Below are positions 34,573 to 47,106 of a stretch of DNA of 64,000 nt, in pieces. The notes under the pieces are model-generated. The model was not told the DNA's origin, made no database searches, and saw nothing but the letters and a program-made list of their open reading frames with translations. The stretch is taken from the NCBI GenBank assembly GCA_032871835.1, contig CM065297.1:126501-190500 (forward strand). Direction: 5' to 3'. The position numbers were made by a program, and so were the translations under genes. The DNA comes from Dipteronia dyeriana (taxonomy: Eukaryota; Streptophyta; Magnoliopsida; Sapindales; Sapindaceae). Every line of letters begins with the position of its first letter. Position 1 is the stretch's first letter.

Positions 34573-36618
34573 TATTAGTTTCTCATCATTACCAAATTAT
34601 TTTTAGGGATATACATTACAAACAGCAACATATATTTTGAATGTAGTGTCATCCAAATCTATTCCTAAGACTTCTTTAGAGTTGTGGAATGGTCGTAAAG
34701 CTAGTTTTCAACTTTTCCATATATGGGGGTGTCCAGCACATGTGTTGAAGAACATAAGTGGAAAGCTAGACCTCAAGTATATGGTCTGCTTGTTTGTAGG
34801 ATATTCCAAGGAGACCAGAGGTAAATACTTCTATAGTCCTGAAGTGAACAAAATGTTTGAATCGACAAATGCAACATTTCTTAAGGAAAGCTATATTAGT
34901 GGTCATAAACCTCGTAGTAAAATTGTATTGAATTAAATAGAGTCTGCTACGACCAGTGCTCAATTAACAAGAGTTGCTTATCTATTAACATCTGAGAGTC
35001 AGATGATTCTTAGTCAGAACACACTACCACCTAGACGTAGTGGGAGGGTTGTACGACAACCTGAACGTTATTTGGGTATAAGTGAGGGATGAGGTATTTT
35101 CTCTACTTATATTGTGGATGATCCATTGACATTTAAGAATGCAATGAAATATCATAACAAAGAGGAATGACATAAAGATATGAATCTCGAGATGAATTCT
35201 ATGTACTCTAACTTAGTATGGAACTTGCAGACTTACCGGATGGGGTAAAACCCATAGTGTGTAAGTGGATCTACAAGTAAAATAGAGGAGTCTATGGGAA
35301 AATAGAGACCTTTATGGTAAGGTTCATGGTCAGGGGTTATACTCAGAAAGTGGGAGTCGATTATAAAGAGACTTTTTAGTTAGAAGCCATGTTTAAGTAT
35401 ATTCGGATTCTCTTATCCATTGTTGCCTATTTTGATTATGAAATTTGGTAAATGGACATCAAGACTGCATTCTTGAATGGCAATCTTGATGAAAGAATCT
35501 ATATGATGCAACCAAAGGGATTCATGTCTCCAGATCAAGAGCAAAAGGTTTCAAAGTTACAGTGGTCCATTTATGGACTGAAGCAAACATCTAGATCTTG
35601 GAACACTAGGTTTGATGATGTAATCAAAACCTATGGTTTTGAGTAAAATGTTGATGAGTCTTGTAACTACAAGTGCATTGTTGAGAAAAAAGTAGTTTTC
35701 ATAGTCCTATATGTAGATGATATCCTATTCATTAGGAATAATGTAGGGGTCTTATCGGATGTGAAGGGTTGACTGGCTAGCAAATTCCAAATGAAAGATT
35801 TGGGAGAGATGAGTTATATTCTAGGGATTCAAATTATAAGTGATCATAAGAACAAACTCATAGCACTGTCTCAAGCATCGTATATCTACAAGATTCTTGT
35901 GCGATTTTTGATGTAGAACTCCAAGAAAGGTAATTTACCTTCTATGCATGGAGTTCACTTGTCTGAGGAATAGAGTCCTAAGACACCTCAATAAGCTGAG
36001 GATATGAGACATGTTCCCTATGCATCTGCGGTAGGTAGTCTCATGTATGCTATGTTATGCACGAGACCTGACATCTGCTTATCAGTGGGATTAGTCAGTA
36101 GGTACCAGTCCAACCCAAGATTGGATCATTGGGTTGCTATCAAGACTATTCTCAAGTATCTTCGGAGAACAAGAAACTATATGTTAATGTATTCTATAAA
36201 GGATTTGATACCGTTAGGATATATGAATTCTGATTTTTGGTTAGACAAGATTCAAGGAAATCCACGTCTGGATCAGTATTCACCCTTGGTGGTAGAGTCA
36301 TTGTGTGGAGGAGTGTGAAGCAATCCTGTATTGTTGATTCCATCAAGGAAGCTGAATTTGTAGTCGCTTATGAACCTATTAAAGAGGTTGTTTGGCTTCA
36401 TAAGTTCATGAGTTATCTGGAAGTTGTTCCAGATCTGGATAAGCCCATCACACATTATTGTGGTAACAGTGGTGTTGTGGCTAATTCCAGAGAACCAAGA
36501 AGACACAAGAGGGGGAAGCATATTGAAAAAAGTATCTCATCAGTGAGATAGTGTAGAGAGGGGATATGACCGCCACAAAGATATCTCCACAGTATAATCA
36601 TACTGATCCATTTACGAA
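34573..36618 (+). pseudogene. pol of copia F (integrase end, RT, RNase H)
   Basis: Begins inside integrase (SFSSLPNYF-like), then ILNVVSSKSIPKTSLELWNG and GCPAHVLKNISGKLD. RT: DIKTAFLNGNLDERIYMMQP, IYGLKQTSRSWNTRFDDV and an intact YVDDILF (35709-35720), unlike A. RNase H: PYASAVGSLMYAMLCTRPDI, KEAEFVVAYEP and EPRRHKRGKHIE. The sequence ends HTDPFTK-like at 36618 directly against the LTR, so the usual tail and polypurine tract seen in A (about 80 bp) are deleted. Several stops (for example the pre-RT region 34937-35450). Confidence 0.9.
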
Positions 36619-36621
36619 GAT

Positions 36622-38374
36622 TGTTGGGGTGTTTGTCCTAAAGCATGTAATTTGTAAATGTGATTTGAACATAAATAAAAGGAGTAGTCTATTCATTCAT
36701 TTTATGTCACACTTTATATATAACATGTGCAGCTGACATCTAAGATTGCCGGATGTAATTTTGAACTAAGTATATGAGTGTCATATACAGATTGATTCAG
36801 TTTGAAACGAGCAATCTAAAGAATCTGTAGATAACAAATAAAGTTGGGTACTTTATTTATGGTTAATCTACAGCTGTGGTCTATTCCGTAATGTATGGTG
36901 ATCTTATCCTGGATCATTCATATGTTGATATGAGAATGGAGGCACATTGTATGATGTGACCATATAGACTGGGCCACGTTTTCTATGAATCTCTCACTAA
37001 GATCCGTTTATGCTAAGATTCATATATATCAACAAATGATGGCTAAATGTAGGTGATCTTAATCCTGAGTGTCTTATCGACTCCTTTAGGTTAGGTTGTA
37101 GTGTTTGATGTACCATAGGTGAAGTCGAAGTTGCATTCTTGATCTATAAGCTCTGTATGCTGGGATTGTTGTTTGACTTGTGATTGGGAAGGTTTGTACA
37201 CAATAGTTGAATTCACTCCTTCTTACGAGAAGTAAATAGTAGTTCCTTTAAGGGTTGATTCGTGGCTTTAACAATATGAGCGCTCTCCTTATTTCATGAG
37301 GAATGTAGAATTTATTGTTCATTAGAGAATCAATGGTACTTAATGGAAAGATGTAATTAGAGGGGTATAACGGACATTATGACTCATCTATAATTATGAA
37401 CTACTTGTGGAGGATCATACCATATGTAATAGCTATATCGATGGACACCGAGAGTTATTGGTTTGTATAAAAACATCTATGGTTAAGAGAGTGCAACTTT
37501 GGGTTTTTAATGGAATAAAACCGAAGTTAATAATCATGAAATTTTAATTAAAGAGTTTAATTAATTATTTCTAAGAATTATTGGAGCTCAAAATAATGTG
37601 GGTTCATTAGGTCCCTTTGCTGACTCGGTCGATTTTTATAACAAGTGTCACGGTAATTAATTGAATTATCCAATTAATTGTGTTACGAAAGTAACAAGTG
37701 TTTAATCGGAAATTAGTTGAATACTGAGATTATTTAATTAATAGAAAATAATAATTATGGTAATTCAATAATTAGATTATTTAATTATGTAAATAATCAT
37801 TATTGGAGGGTGTTCTTTGATATTTAATTTTAAAAGATAAGATAATGTGATTATTTTATTTTTAGTTAAATATTGAATTTTAATTTAGAAAGTTTAAATT
37901 CGAACTTTATTAATAGCTGTTAAAAGATATATGATATCTTTTAAAAGGATTTAACAAAATTTAAATCAGTTTTAAATATATATATATATATACACTTTAG
38001 GTAACTGATAAATGTACAACATAAGAATACAATAAAAAATTGATTTTAGCATAAAAAGTACAAGAAACGAAAAAAAAGGCGTTCTTATTTTTTTTCGTAG
38101 AGAAAAAGTTTCTCTCTTCTCTCTTCTACCACCAGCAGTTCCTGAGTTTTGTGAGGCACCCACTCGCTGTAACCAGTCTCGTGAGATAGCGAGGAAGATC
38201 ATATTGGTTTACAACAGGAGCAGGTCGAATTAAAGAGAAGGAGCCTCTAGCACAGGTGTGAAAAAAAGTTCTTTTTTCCTCCTTTCCTTGTTATCGTATT
38301 TTACTGTACATAATAGGTTTATGTTTTTGATGGCTTTATTCCGCTGCGTGATCGGTAAAACTAGGGCACCAACA
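36622..38374 (+). repeat. 3' LTR of copia F
   Basis: 1753 bp, TGTTGGGGTG...GGGCACCAACA. Related to 21200-23167. It holds an AT run at 37977-37991. The sequence after it (TTTCC, 38375-38379) is the right target-site copy; the left copy is not in the window. Confidence 0.88.
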
Positions 38375-38723
38375 TTTCCTAGGTTGGATGATGATTTCCT
38401 TTTCCCTCCCTTGGAGAAATTTTATGAAAAACAGATATCTTTTATGTCTTACATGGGAAAACGGAAAGGTAAATGATACTTGTAAGATCTTTAGTGAGAA
38501 TCAAGCTTCAAGTGTAGTGTCAGATACAAGCATTCTACCGGATTAGGCCATGCAACTATAAGCGGGGCTTGTGACAAATATTGAAGAGCTAAATGCTAAG
38601 GTGGAGCAGCATGAGCAAAGGATCAAAAGCTTAAAGGAAAGACTTTCTTCAAGCAACACAACCATCAAGCATTATGAGAGATCAACCTATCAAAGTTTTT
38701 TCTTTGGTGGAACTAGTGGCTAG
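38375..38723 (+). pseudogene. C-terminal end of the extra 3' ORF of element H
   Basis: PPLEKFYEKQISFMSYMGKR aligns with QPLEKNSYKRVTFISYKNKG of element B. After stops and a shift comes a coiled-coil-like stretch (IEELNAKVEQHEQRIKSLKE), then QSFFFGGTSG and stop. The ending matches B (TTFFGEASG) and D (TTFFNGTSG). Copia F interrupts it at 38374. Function unknown. Confidence 0.7.
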
Positions 38724-39214
38724 CAAAGATTATATGATTATGAGGTATCACTTTATTTTCTTACCTTTTGGCTTCATTTCATATCAAAAAGAGAGAGAAA
38801 TATATGATATCTACTAGCTCATTTGATCTATATCTTTGTTTTTTGTTGTTTATTTCTTCTTTTTAATTGGTATCTTGAACTTATGGGCTTGTAATATTTC
38901 TAAACTTGATTAGATTGTTTTTGGATATGCACGGATTTAGGGGGTGTATACATGCATCCTCATGGACTTTATTATTTCATCTTAATAAAGTATATATTTT
39001 GCCATTTATTTTCTCTTGTATATGTATTGTTCTTCATGTTGATTTTAGATGATATCAAGAGAAGATAAAAGGAAGGAGTTCAAGACTTGTTGAAGATTAG
39101 TCAAGGATGTACAAACTCATTGTAATGTGAGGGAGTGTCTATGACCAATCTTCATTTAGTATGTTTTAGTAATTGTTTAGGTTTTTTTACATGGAATTTG
39201 CCAAAGAGGGGAAT
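38724..39214 (+). other. 3' region of element H
   Basis: Noncoding, homologous to 31643-32118. Polypurine tracts are decayed: TCAAAAAGAGAGAG (near 38790), ATTTAGGGGGTG (near 38936) and CCAAAGAGGGGAAT before the LTR. Confidence 0.65.
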
Positions 39215-40234
39215 TGTTAGGGTCTTGAATTTTAATGGCATAATTCCATATCAAAACAACATTTCATTTGTATTGATTAGTTGTCTCAAGATTTATCAAG
39301 CTATAAGGAAGATCGGACAACATACGAAGTGAAGTTAAAGTCTTCAAGAGGAACGAGCTCCATTACTTAATAAAGGTATTATAAGACCTCATTCCTCTTA
39401 CAAGGCTTAGGTGCACACACACACACACACACATTGCATCCATATGTGTCCCTGAGTCATTGTGGAAAATTTGTATAACAGGTTCAACCACTTATTAAAG
39501 TATGCACATGCATTAGATTTAATTTGAAAACATTTGTAAAATTGCATGTTCAAGGACTATATCTAGGAAACAACATACTTGTGTGTTCTTGTGTTTATTT
39601 GTTTATGTTTTTATAATTTTGGACTTGATTATGTTCTCATATTATTCTATATTGATTTCCGGTCATTTCGGTTACTCATTCATTAAGTTTCAAGTTCCGA
39701 GTAAGAAGTTACAAAACTTTCAGTGTCTTTATCGTATATGGTTTTCATCATTGTGAAACAAGTTTAATTCCATATTTTTTGTTAAAGTTTTGTTGACGTC
39801 CTTTTGTGTGATGGAGTCTCGGTTTGTAATCCGAAAACAGAATTCAAATCAGAGTTCAGAGGCCGAAGAATAGTTGATGAGCGCGAGGAGTACATGAGAG
39901 GAGAAAAAGGTGACCTACAACCTTTCCCATAAGGCGTGTGGGCCTCACGGGAAAGAGTGCCCTCTGCCCCCGTGGAGGAGACGCACCTTCACGGGATGCT
40001 GAGGTGGCACCCTTTAATTTGTTGTTTTATTGTCTCTCTCTCTCTTTTCGTTTAAATATCTCTTTTCCCTCTCATGTCATTCTAAGAAGAAAAACATGAA
40101 AAACACTTGTGCATAATTTTCTCTCAATCTTTCTCATCTTCAAAAAACCATAACTTTCTCATTCGAACTACGATTCAAATGATTAAAATTCAAGATTAAT
40201 TCTCTATCATCTTCAAAAGGTTTGAGGTCAATTG
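39215..40234 (+). repeat. 3' LTR of element H, first part
   Basis: Starts TGTTAGGGTCTTGAAT after a decayed polypurine tract. It contains a CA run (39415-39433) and a CpG-bearing segment (39945-40005). Element D interrupts it; the rest continues at 59098. The last five bases (AATTG) are the left target copy of D. Confidence 0.82.
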
Positions 40235-40338
40235 TGAAAATACAAACACTGTTAAATGCTTAAGGCTAACCAGGAGGAGGGGGGTGAATAGGTTAGACAA
40301 CTTTTTAGACTCCCTTGAAAAAAACAAAATTTTGTATC

Positions 40339-40377
<39 letters not shown>

Positions 40378-42763
40378 CAATTAAATACAATAAATCAATA
40401 TATAAAACATATAAAGTGTGATACAAACAAACATCCATAACATATACACAATTGATATTATAGTAAGGAAGTCAATCTGCATAAAATGTTCTATCCACAA
40501 TATTCCAAAAACATATACAAATATAAGAGAGATAGGGATATAGAAAACTGACACAAGGTATTTACGTGGCAAACCTCCAAAGAGGAAATATCTACGGGTT
40601 AGCAACCACTGGAAAACATAATCCACTAGTAGATAAGACAAGTAAAATCTCTCAAGTGACCTATTCACCTAGAAACTACCCTACTTAACTACTCAATGAA
40701 TATGTCACCTCCTTGCTCAACATTCCGATGCCTCACACCTCTTGTCAAGAATTCCTTGCTCAACAATCTGAGGTCTCACACATCTTGTCGAGACTTCCTT
40801 ACTCAACATTCTGAGGTCTCCCACCTCTTGTTGAGACTTCTGTTGCACAAGTCAAAGACACCCTCTAAGACATGTGACTTTCGCTTGCACAAGCCAAACA
40901 CTCACTCTAAGGAATGTGACTTCCACTTGCTCAACAAATCATAGGCCTCACGCCTATTGTCAAAACTTCATTCTCACAAGGCATCTAAGTGATCATGAAT
41001 GTAAAACGTAAACAAGCACGCAACATAGAAAATGATAATTAACAAATTATATGGAAAATACTAGACATATGCATGAATGCACACAACAAATGTAGTCTAG
41101 TCAATAATACATGTTTAATAAATCCACATCATGAAAAAGATGTTCAATATTAATTTCAATCTAGATACATGCACAAATCTAAAACTTAAATCCCAAGATA
41201 AGTTTGATTAGCACATAATCATGTTTAATTCTTATATACCAAAAACATGCTAAAATCATGTGACAAATTCATTTAGATTAAAGCAAGAGTTCTAGAGCAT
41301 ATTATCTATTCATGTAATCAACTAGGCACAAGAATAGATCACAAGAACACAAGCACATGTATCATAGTGAGATTTCAGCCAAAGATAGCCTAATACATTT
41401 GAGGAACTATTTTTTACAAAATCAATCAAATAAAGATCATCAAATAGTCCCATATTCAAAGCTAGCACAATACAATCCAAAACATGTGAAAACATAGGCA
41501 TTTCAAAACCTAACTCAACATGTGAGATTTCAATTGAAACTCAATCTGGTTTTAAATTAGTTCAAAACTCAAATCAAAACAATCACAATACACATACATT
41601 CATTGAAGAAGAAAACTCAAGGTGATTGACCAAGTTTTAAAAGAAAACTTTGAGAGAAAATCAATACCTTAGTTGATTTGGTGCAGTCACGTTTTTGTGA
41701 AGATAGCCTCTAAAAACAGTAATAAAACAAACTCAAACCTTCAGAAAAAAGATGGAGGATGAATAAACAAACATTCAAATTTGAATCACTTAAATTGGAG
41801 TTCAAATAAAGAAGATATAGTGTTTGGAAGGTGATAAAATTTGAGAGAAAGGGAATCTCTTCACTCAAATTTTGAATCTCTTCTTAGAATTAAAAGTGAG
41901 AGGGAAGGGATGTATAAAGGAAAGGGAAAAGAATGCATGTGAAATGACCAAAGATGGCATGAAGGCACCAAAAGCACTTGTTGCCTGAGATGGCACGTGG
42001 GTATCTTGGAGCAGCAAGCATTCTAGCTCAAGATGGCCACGCGTCATTCGTGGCCATCTCGGGAAAGAGTGCTTGGTTGCACTTCTTTTCCTCACGCATT
42101 CCCTTCACGTTCTTCGACCGTTCTCCGGCCTCGAAACTCAAAATTTGAATCTGGTTACGGATTATGAACCATAACTCTCTCACGGACATGGAAATTTAAT
42201 ATACTAAACCCAGAAAATAAGAAATCGACTCGATATAAGAATACAAAGACAATGTACACAACATGAGTGGAAAGTTTCTTATCTTTTGACTTAGAACTTG
42301 AAATCAAGAGTATGAGTAACCAATGTGTTTGGAACTCAATCAAGAATGATTTAACAATATCCATGTCTTACAAAAATATACACATACAAACACAATTCAC
42401 ACTAGAATTCAAACTACAAAGACGTAGTCTCCAATCATGCATTTTTCAAAACATGTTATTTTCATACCAATGCATGAACATTCAACTTTAAATGTGTAAA
42501 TGTATTACAAATGGTGCACAACGATGCAGGGACACAAATGTATGATATGTGTGTGTGCCTAAGCCTTGTAAGAGAAAGATAATATCTTAATATACCTTTG
42601 TAGAACCATATAGCATCCGTTCTCTTTGAAGACTTTGTACTTGCTTTGATTAGCTGTTATTCCTTCTTTGAAGCTTGAATCATTGTAAACCTAAACAACT
42701 AAATCATACAAGTAAACATCATATTGATATGGAATTTATGCCAACATAATCTAAAACCTAACA
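40235..42763 (-). repeat. 3' LTR of element D
   Basis: 2529 bp, minus strand TGTTAGGTTTTAGATTATG...TTGTATTTTCA. It aligns throughout with 56505-59097. It contains an AT run (40342-40371), the minisatellite 40720-40945 and an inverted repeat around 41990-42065. Confidence 0.92.
40342..40371. repeat. (AT)n microsatellite
   Basis: Uninterrupted AT run near the inner end of the LTR. In the partner LTR the same site is a compound AT/GT/AT array (56624-56713). Confidence 0.95.
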
Positions 42764-43213
42764 ATCTCCCCCTTTGAAAAAATTCCATGTCAAAACACCT
42801 ATACATTTACTACAAATATAAAAATGAAGATAGGTCACAAAATCACTCCCTCACATTACAATGAGTAAGATTCCTAGAACTAATCTTTATCAATTCTTGA
42901 ACTTCATCTTGATCATCTCTTGAAGCAATCTACAAATCATCTCAAAGTACAATGCATATATAAGAGAAAACAACAAATGGCAACATATAATATGGATAAG
43001 AATATACAATTAAATTCCACAAATGCATGTGTCTCCCCCTCAATACGTGCCAAATCACAAAAATTCTTAACCAAATCATAAGACTAGTTATTACAAGCCA
43101 TTAAGTTCAAAATTTCACAAAGAGAAACTAAGCAACTAGCATATACTCTTTCTCCCCCTTTTTTACGTGAAATGACGACAAAAGGTTAAGAAATGTACCT
43201 CAAAGATTAAATA
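42764..43213 (-). other. 3' region of element D with repeated polypurine tracts
   Basis: Noncoding. Minus-strand polypurine tracts lie at 42764-42776 (CAAAGGGGGAGAT, next to the LTR), 43032-43040 (AGGGGGAGA) and 43151-43165 (AAAAAAGGGGGAGA, just after the 3' ORF stop). Confidence 0.75.
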
Positions 43214-44203
43214 CTAGCCACTTGTTCCATTAAAGAAAGTTGTGCGAGTAGTCTATATAACATAATGCTTGAGTGGTGGTCTTGAGCTTGAAGCAATGCC
43301 CTCCTCCAACTCTTTAATTCAAACATCTTGTTGAACAACTATTTCACCAAGTTCATCAACCTATTCCTTCAATTGTATAGCCCAATCCGAAAGAATACTT
43401 GTGCTATTCACATGACTATCAACTTGAGAACTACTAAATAGTCCAAAAGTATCACAAATCATACCTTTAATCTTATAAGACATGTAAGGCACACACTTAT
43501 CACAATATTTCTTCAAGGGTTGAACTAACACATCATCTTCACTACACTTAGTCCCAAGAGCTAAACACAATGAAGTAATAAACCTCGGTAATGCAAGCTT
43601 TTTATCACCTCTAATAGAGAAAGCCGCGCTGTCAATGTAATACATGAGAAGATATCCAATGTCTATCGATTGATTAGTTACCAAGGCATAAACTATTTTG
43701 ACCTTGTCCTTATTCAACTCGGTTGAATTTGAAGATCCAAGAATGTTAGTGCAAATGAATAGATGCCAAACTGCACAAGCCTTAGTTAACTCATGTTGAC
43801 TAATGTATGCTCTATTTTTCCACTCAAAGTAAGCATTGTCACAAAGAGTTCTACCCATGACATTTAGATTCTCAAAAACATCCACATCTAGAAAATTAGA
43901 ATCTATCAATGCATCTAACAAGGTGGCATTATCCTTATATTCATTATAAAACTCTCTAACAAGAGTATCATTTACAACTCCTAACATGCTCACCCAAGAT
44001 TTTCATTTCCTATCCTTTAAGCACTTAAGAACATAAGAATCTTTACACTTACCAAAGTCAATGCCTCTTTCTTGAAATATCTTCTTTGTTCCAAAGATCC
44101 CTAAATCTTTTGTCCTTGAAGTTTTGGATCCTTTTGAGGTAGACTTGGCTTTCACAACGGGATTTGATTGATTTCCACTTCTGGTAATCTTAGTTCTTCC
44201 CAT
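43214..44203 (-). pseudogene. Extra 3' ORF of element D (PF20167-like)
   Basis: Starts MGRTKITRSGNQSNPVVK (basic), then GIDFGKCKDSYVLKCLKDRK, stop, WVSMLGVVNDTLVREFYNEY, NLNVMGRTLCDNAYFEW, VWHLFICTNILGSSNSTELN, VYALVTNQSIDIGYLLMYYI, KKLALPRFITSLCLALG, CDTFGLFSSSQVDSH and, after a further stop, TTFFNGTSG and stop. Compared with B it lacks about 30 residues between DALID and NFLDVDVF, the rest aligning well. It is the best preserved of the three copies: only a few stops in about 300 codons. No catalytic motif, signal peptide or membrane segment is evident. Confidence 0.78.
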
Positions 44204-45309
44204 TTTCTTATGTGATAAGATGCTATACACATACAACCAAAATGAGTGGAAACAAAACAAACACATTAGTCACAAAAATATAAAACATAAAGACATATGA
44301 TTTAAGAATGAATCATCATACAAGACAAAGATAGTAAGTAACATCTTACAAGCATCATTAAGTCAAAATATGCCACCATGTAACAAAATGAAGCATGTGA
44401 ACATATCATAAAAGAGAACAATGTCTAGCATACAATGCCACCCCTTGATAAATGCCAGAACTAAAATCAATGATAGCATAAAGTTCACAAAGATATTCAC
44501 ACAATCATACACTCATGCAATTTGAAGAAATCTCAACAAAATAAGCTTCATATGCTAAGAGAGATACACAAAGATTTTCAGGTTCTCTCATAATTCTTCA
44601 ACAATTGATAAAATATCAACATACTCATAAACAAAGAGAGTGTGAGAGAGATATGCTTCAAATATATGTTAAGAAGTAGTTTGATAATCAACATGCAAGC
44701 AAAATGTATACTAACCATTGGTTATTTTAAATGCACTCTAGCATAAAAACTTCAAGGTGTATCCAATATTTACATATTAGTAAACTCAACTTACTAGCAA
44801 AAAATATAAGAGAAGCAAAGTGCAATTTTAGAAAACCAAGATTTTATGGTTCATAAGCACATGATCTAAAAGCAATAAGTAGAGACTTAGTCAAGATCAT
44901 TACTATTCTAATAAGTAGCTTTCAAAGAATATGAAGCTCATATTTTCAAAAGTAATGTCACTCAATATACTATACACAAACAATCATCAAAATTAATATC
45001 AATATGAACAATGTCACTATTTGATCCTAAAATAGCAAATGTCATTGAGAATATATATAAAATTCTCTAATATGACATGCTATGAGATGTATATCAAATA
45101 TTGAGTTAAAAATGAATATCTAAGAGAACATGCATTAGAGTATAGAGATACCTTTTGCATATTATATTCACCAAATATCATACTTCCACCCTTTTTATGA
45201 GCACTCTTGCCTTGAATGTTCTCATGACACCAAGTTGACGATGTTTCACAACAAGATTATAAAAAGCATAATATCTCAACTCAACCAACACATATATCAA
45301 AAGAACTTC
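44204..45309 (-). other. Internal noncoding region of element D, where pol would be expected
   Basis: AT-rich. The part next to the 3' ORF (44204-44480) matches 30398-30658 of element B. I see no protease, integrase or RT motif in any frame. Confidence 0.7.
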
Positions 45310-47106
45310 TCAAAAGTTAACCAACAAATTTTGACAATCATAGCAAAAATGATGTGAGATAACCAAGTACATACCAATGCATGGAGTATTCAAAGCTAGC
45401 AAGCTAGAATTCTTAACAAAATTGATATATTGCCTCAAAGCTACCTCACATATGCTTCTTACTTTAGTGGTAAGAGCACTCATCCTTGAACTACTTGTTC
45501 TTGGGTGTACCTGCATAAACATTTCCAATATCATCCTTGACAACAATGTTAATTTATAGTAAAGTCCTTCAATGACTTGATTAACAAGAATATCATTAAT
45601 ACACTCTTCCTTAAAATTTTCAACATAAGCTTTGTCAAATTGAACAAGATTATCTTTCTTTCTACTCCATAACTTCTTTTCATGTTTAGTAATATTATCA
45701 TGTTTCTCAACTTTCAAAGCATTAGCATGTTCTATTGGATGTTTAATCTCCTTATCTCTAGATTCATTTCCTAATTTACATTTTTCAATTAATTTATAGC
45801 ACCTAGGCTTAATGTGACCTATTATGTTGCAGTAATTGTAAATAGGAATAAAAGATGAGATTGTACCTTTTGCAGTTGAACTAACTTCACTAGAAGTTTG
45901 TAAAGATACTTTGTTCACTAGCTTCTTCTTAGCTTTTGATATCCTTTTCTTGTGTGGCATCGTGTCCATCACGACTTCTTTCACGACTTCACCACCATGA
46001 GAGTTAACAAGATTCCTAACACTAGACACACTAACCGAATCATTCACTAAGTTCCTGATGGCCTTTTGGCCATGTCTATCTCTTCCATTAATTCTTGTTC
46101 TCTCTTCTTTAAATAAGATATCACATTATCCTTCTCAAGGTTTGTCTTTTCAAGTTCTCTAAACTTCTTCATAATATCACCTTTCTCACAAAAAAGTCTA
46201 CGAGTAACAATCACAAACTCATCTAATTGTTTCTTGATCAAAACATCCTTCTCAACTACCTCTCTTAGAGCATTATCTCTAGCTTCTTCAAGCTTCTCTA
46301 TATTGGCCAACAACTCAAGATTGGTAGGAATGGAACTAGTGCTTCCATAATGATCTGTATCAAAGTTCTTGTTAAAAGGTATTGTACCATTAACACCTAG
46401 TGAAGAATGGGAAGCCGTTAGAGCCTCAAAGTTGCTCACCAATTCTTCATCACTTGAAGACTCATGACTAGAGCTCTCCTTATAACTAGAATCCTCATCA
46501 CTCTAAGTAGCCACCAAAATTTTGCCCTTCTTATCCTTCTTAGATGGCATCTTGGTGCACTCACTAGCAAAGTGACCAAAACAATGACAATTGAAGCATT
46601 GAACACCTTTCTTATTCATGGCTTGACTATTCTTCTCATTTCTTGGAGATGATGCTTTCTTAACTCTATTTTCCTTAGAAGACTTGCCTCTAGGCTTAGC
46701 ATTCTTCTTTAGAAACTTCTGGAACTTTCTAACCAAAAAGTCACCTCTTCATTTTCATCATTACTCTCCTCCTGAATAGCATTGAGAGCAATTTCCTTAC
46801 TCTTGATCTTTGGCTTCATGCATATCTCATAAGTTTGGAGAGACCTAAGCAACTCATCAATGTTCAAGCTATCCACATCCTTGCTTTCCTCAATGGCATA
46901 CACCTTTGATTTAAATATCTTAGGAAGAGACCTAAGGATTTTCCAATTTAAACGCTCACTTGAGATAGGTACTCCAAGTACTTGACATTGGTTAACAATG
47001 TTAAGAAGTCAGAATTGGAAGTATTCAAACTTTTCTTCTTCACCCATACTTAACCCTTCAAATTATGATGCCAGCATTTGAAGCCTTGATTTCTTCACCG
47101 CTAAGG
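45310..47106 (-). pseudogene. gag of element D, main part
   Basis: Minus strand, continuing from 56040 across copia E. It begins with a capsid-like UBN2-type region (AVKKSRLQMLAS, FEGLSMGEEEKFEYF, ILRSLPKIFKSKVYAIEESK, LQTYEICM). A CCHC knuckle CFNCHCFGHFASEC follows (46503-46736). Next is a coiled coil rich in Glu/Lys (46047-46442, LEEARDNALREVVEKDVLIK) and a second knuckle CNIIGHIKPRC (45310-46047), with the first Cys replaced (YNYC). Two knuckles separated by a coiled coil is a Sirevirus gag pattern, where the product forms particles. Frameshifts and stops separate the pieces. Confidence 0.82.
47102..47106. repeat. Target-site duplication of copia E, left copy (TAAGG)
   Basis: TAAGG precedes the LTR start and recurs at 56035-56039 after the CA end. 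Confidence 0.93.

Larger units (their letters stand above)
34573..38374 (+). mobile_element. Copia element F (A family), 5' part missing
   Basis: Integrase C-terminal part to RNase H, then a 3' LTR. It resembles element A closely in sequence. Element B is inserted at 34572/34573, within integrase. The part of F left of B is not in the window because of the G/B deletion. F itself lies in the 3' ORF of element H, which resumes at 38375. Confidence 0.88.

Noticed and set aside
40235..40250. LTR end of D at the TGTT at 40250
   Set aside because: The other D LTR and the B LTR share 15 further bases ending TTTTCA or TGTCA, and only the end at 40235 gives a near-matching target duplication.
42155..42491. 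ORFs at 42155-42364, 42267-42491 and the similar 58475-58826
   Set aside because: They are equivalent places in the two LTRs of element D, so the similarity is LTR identity and not a gene family.
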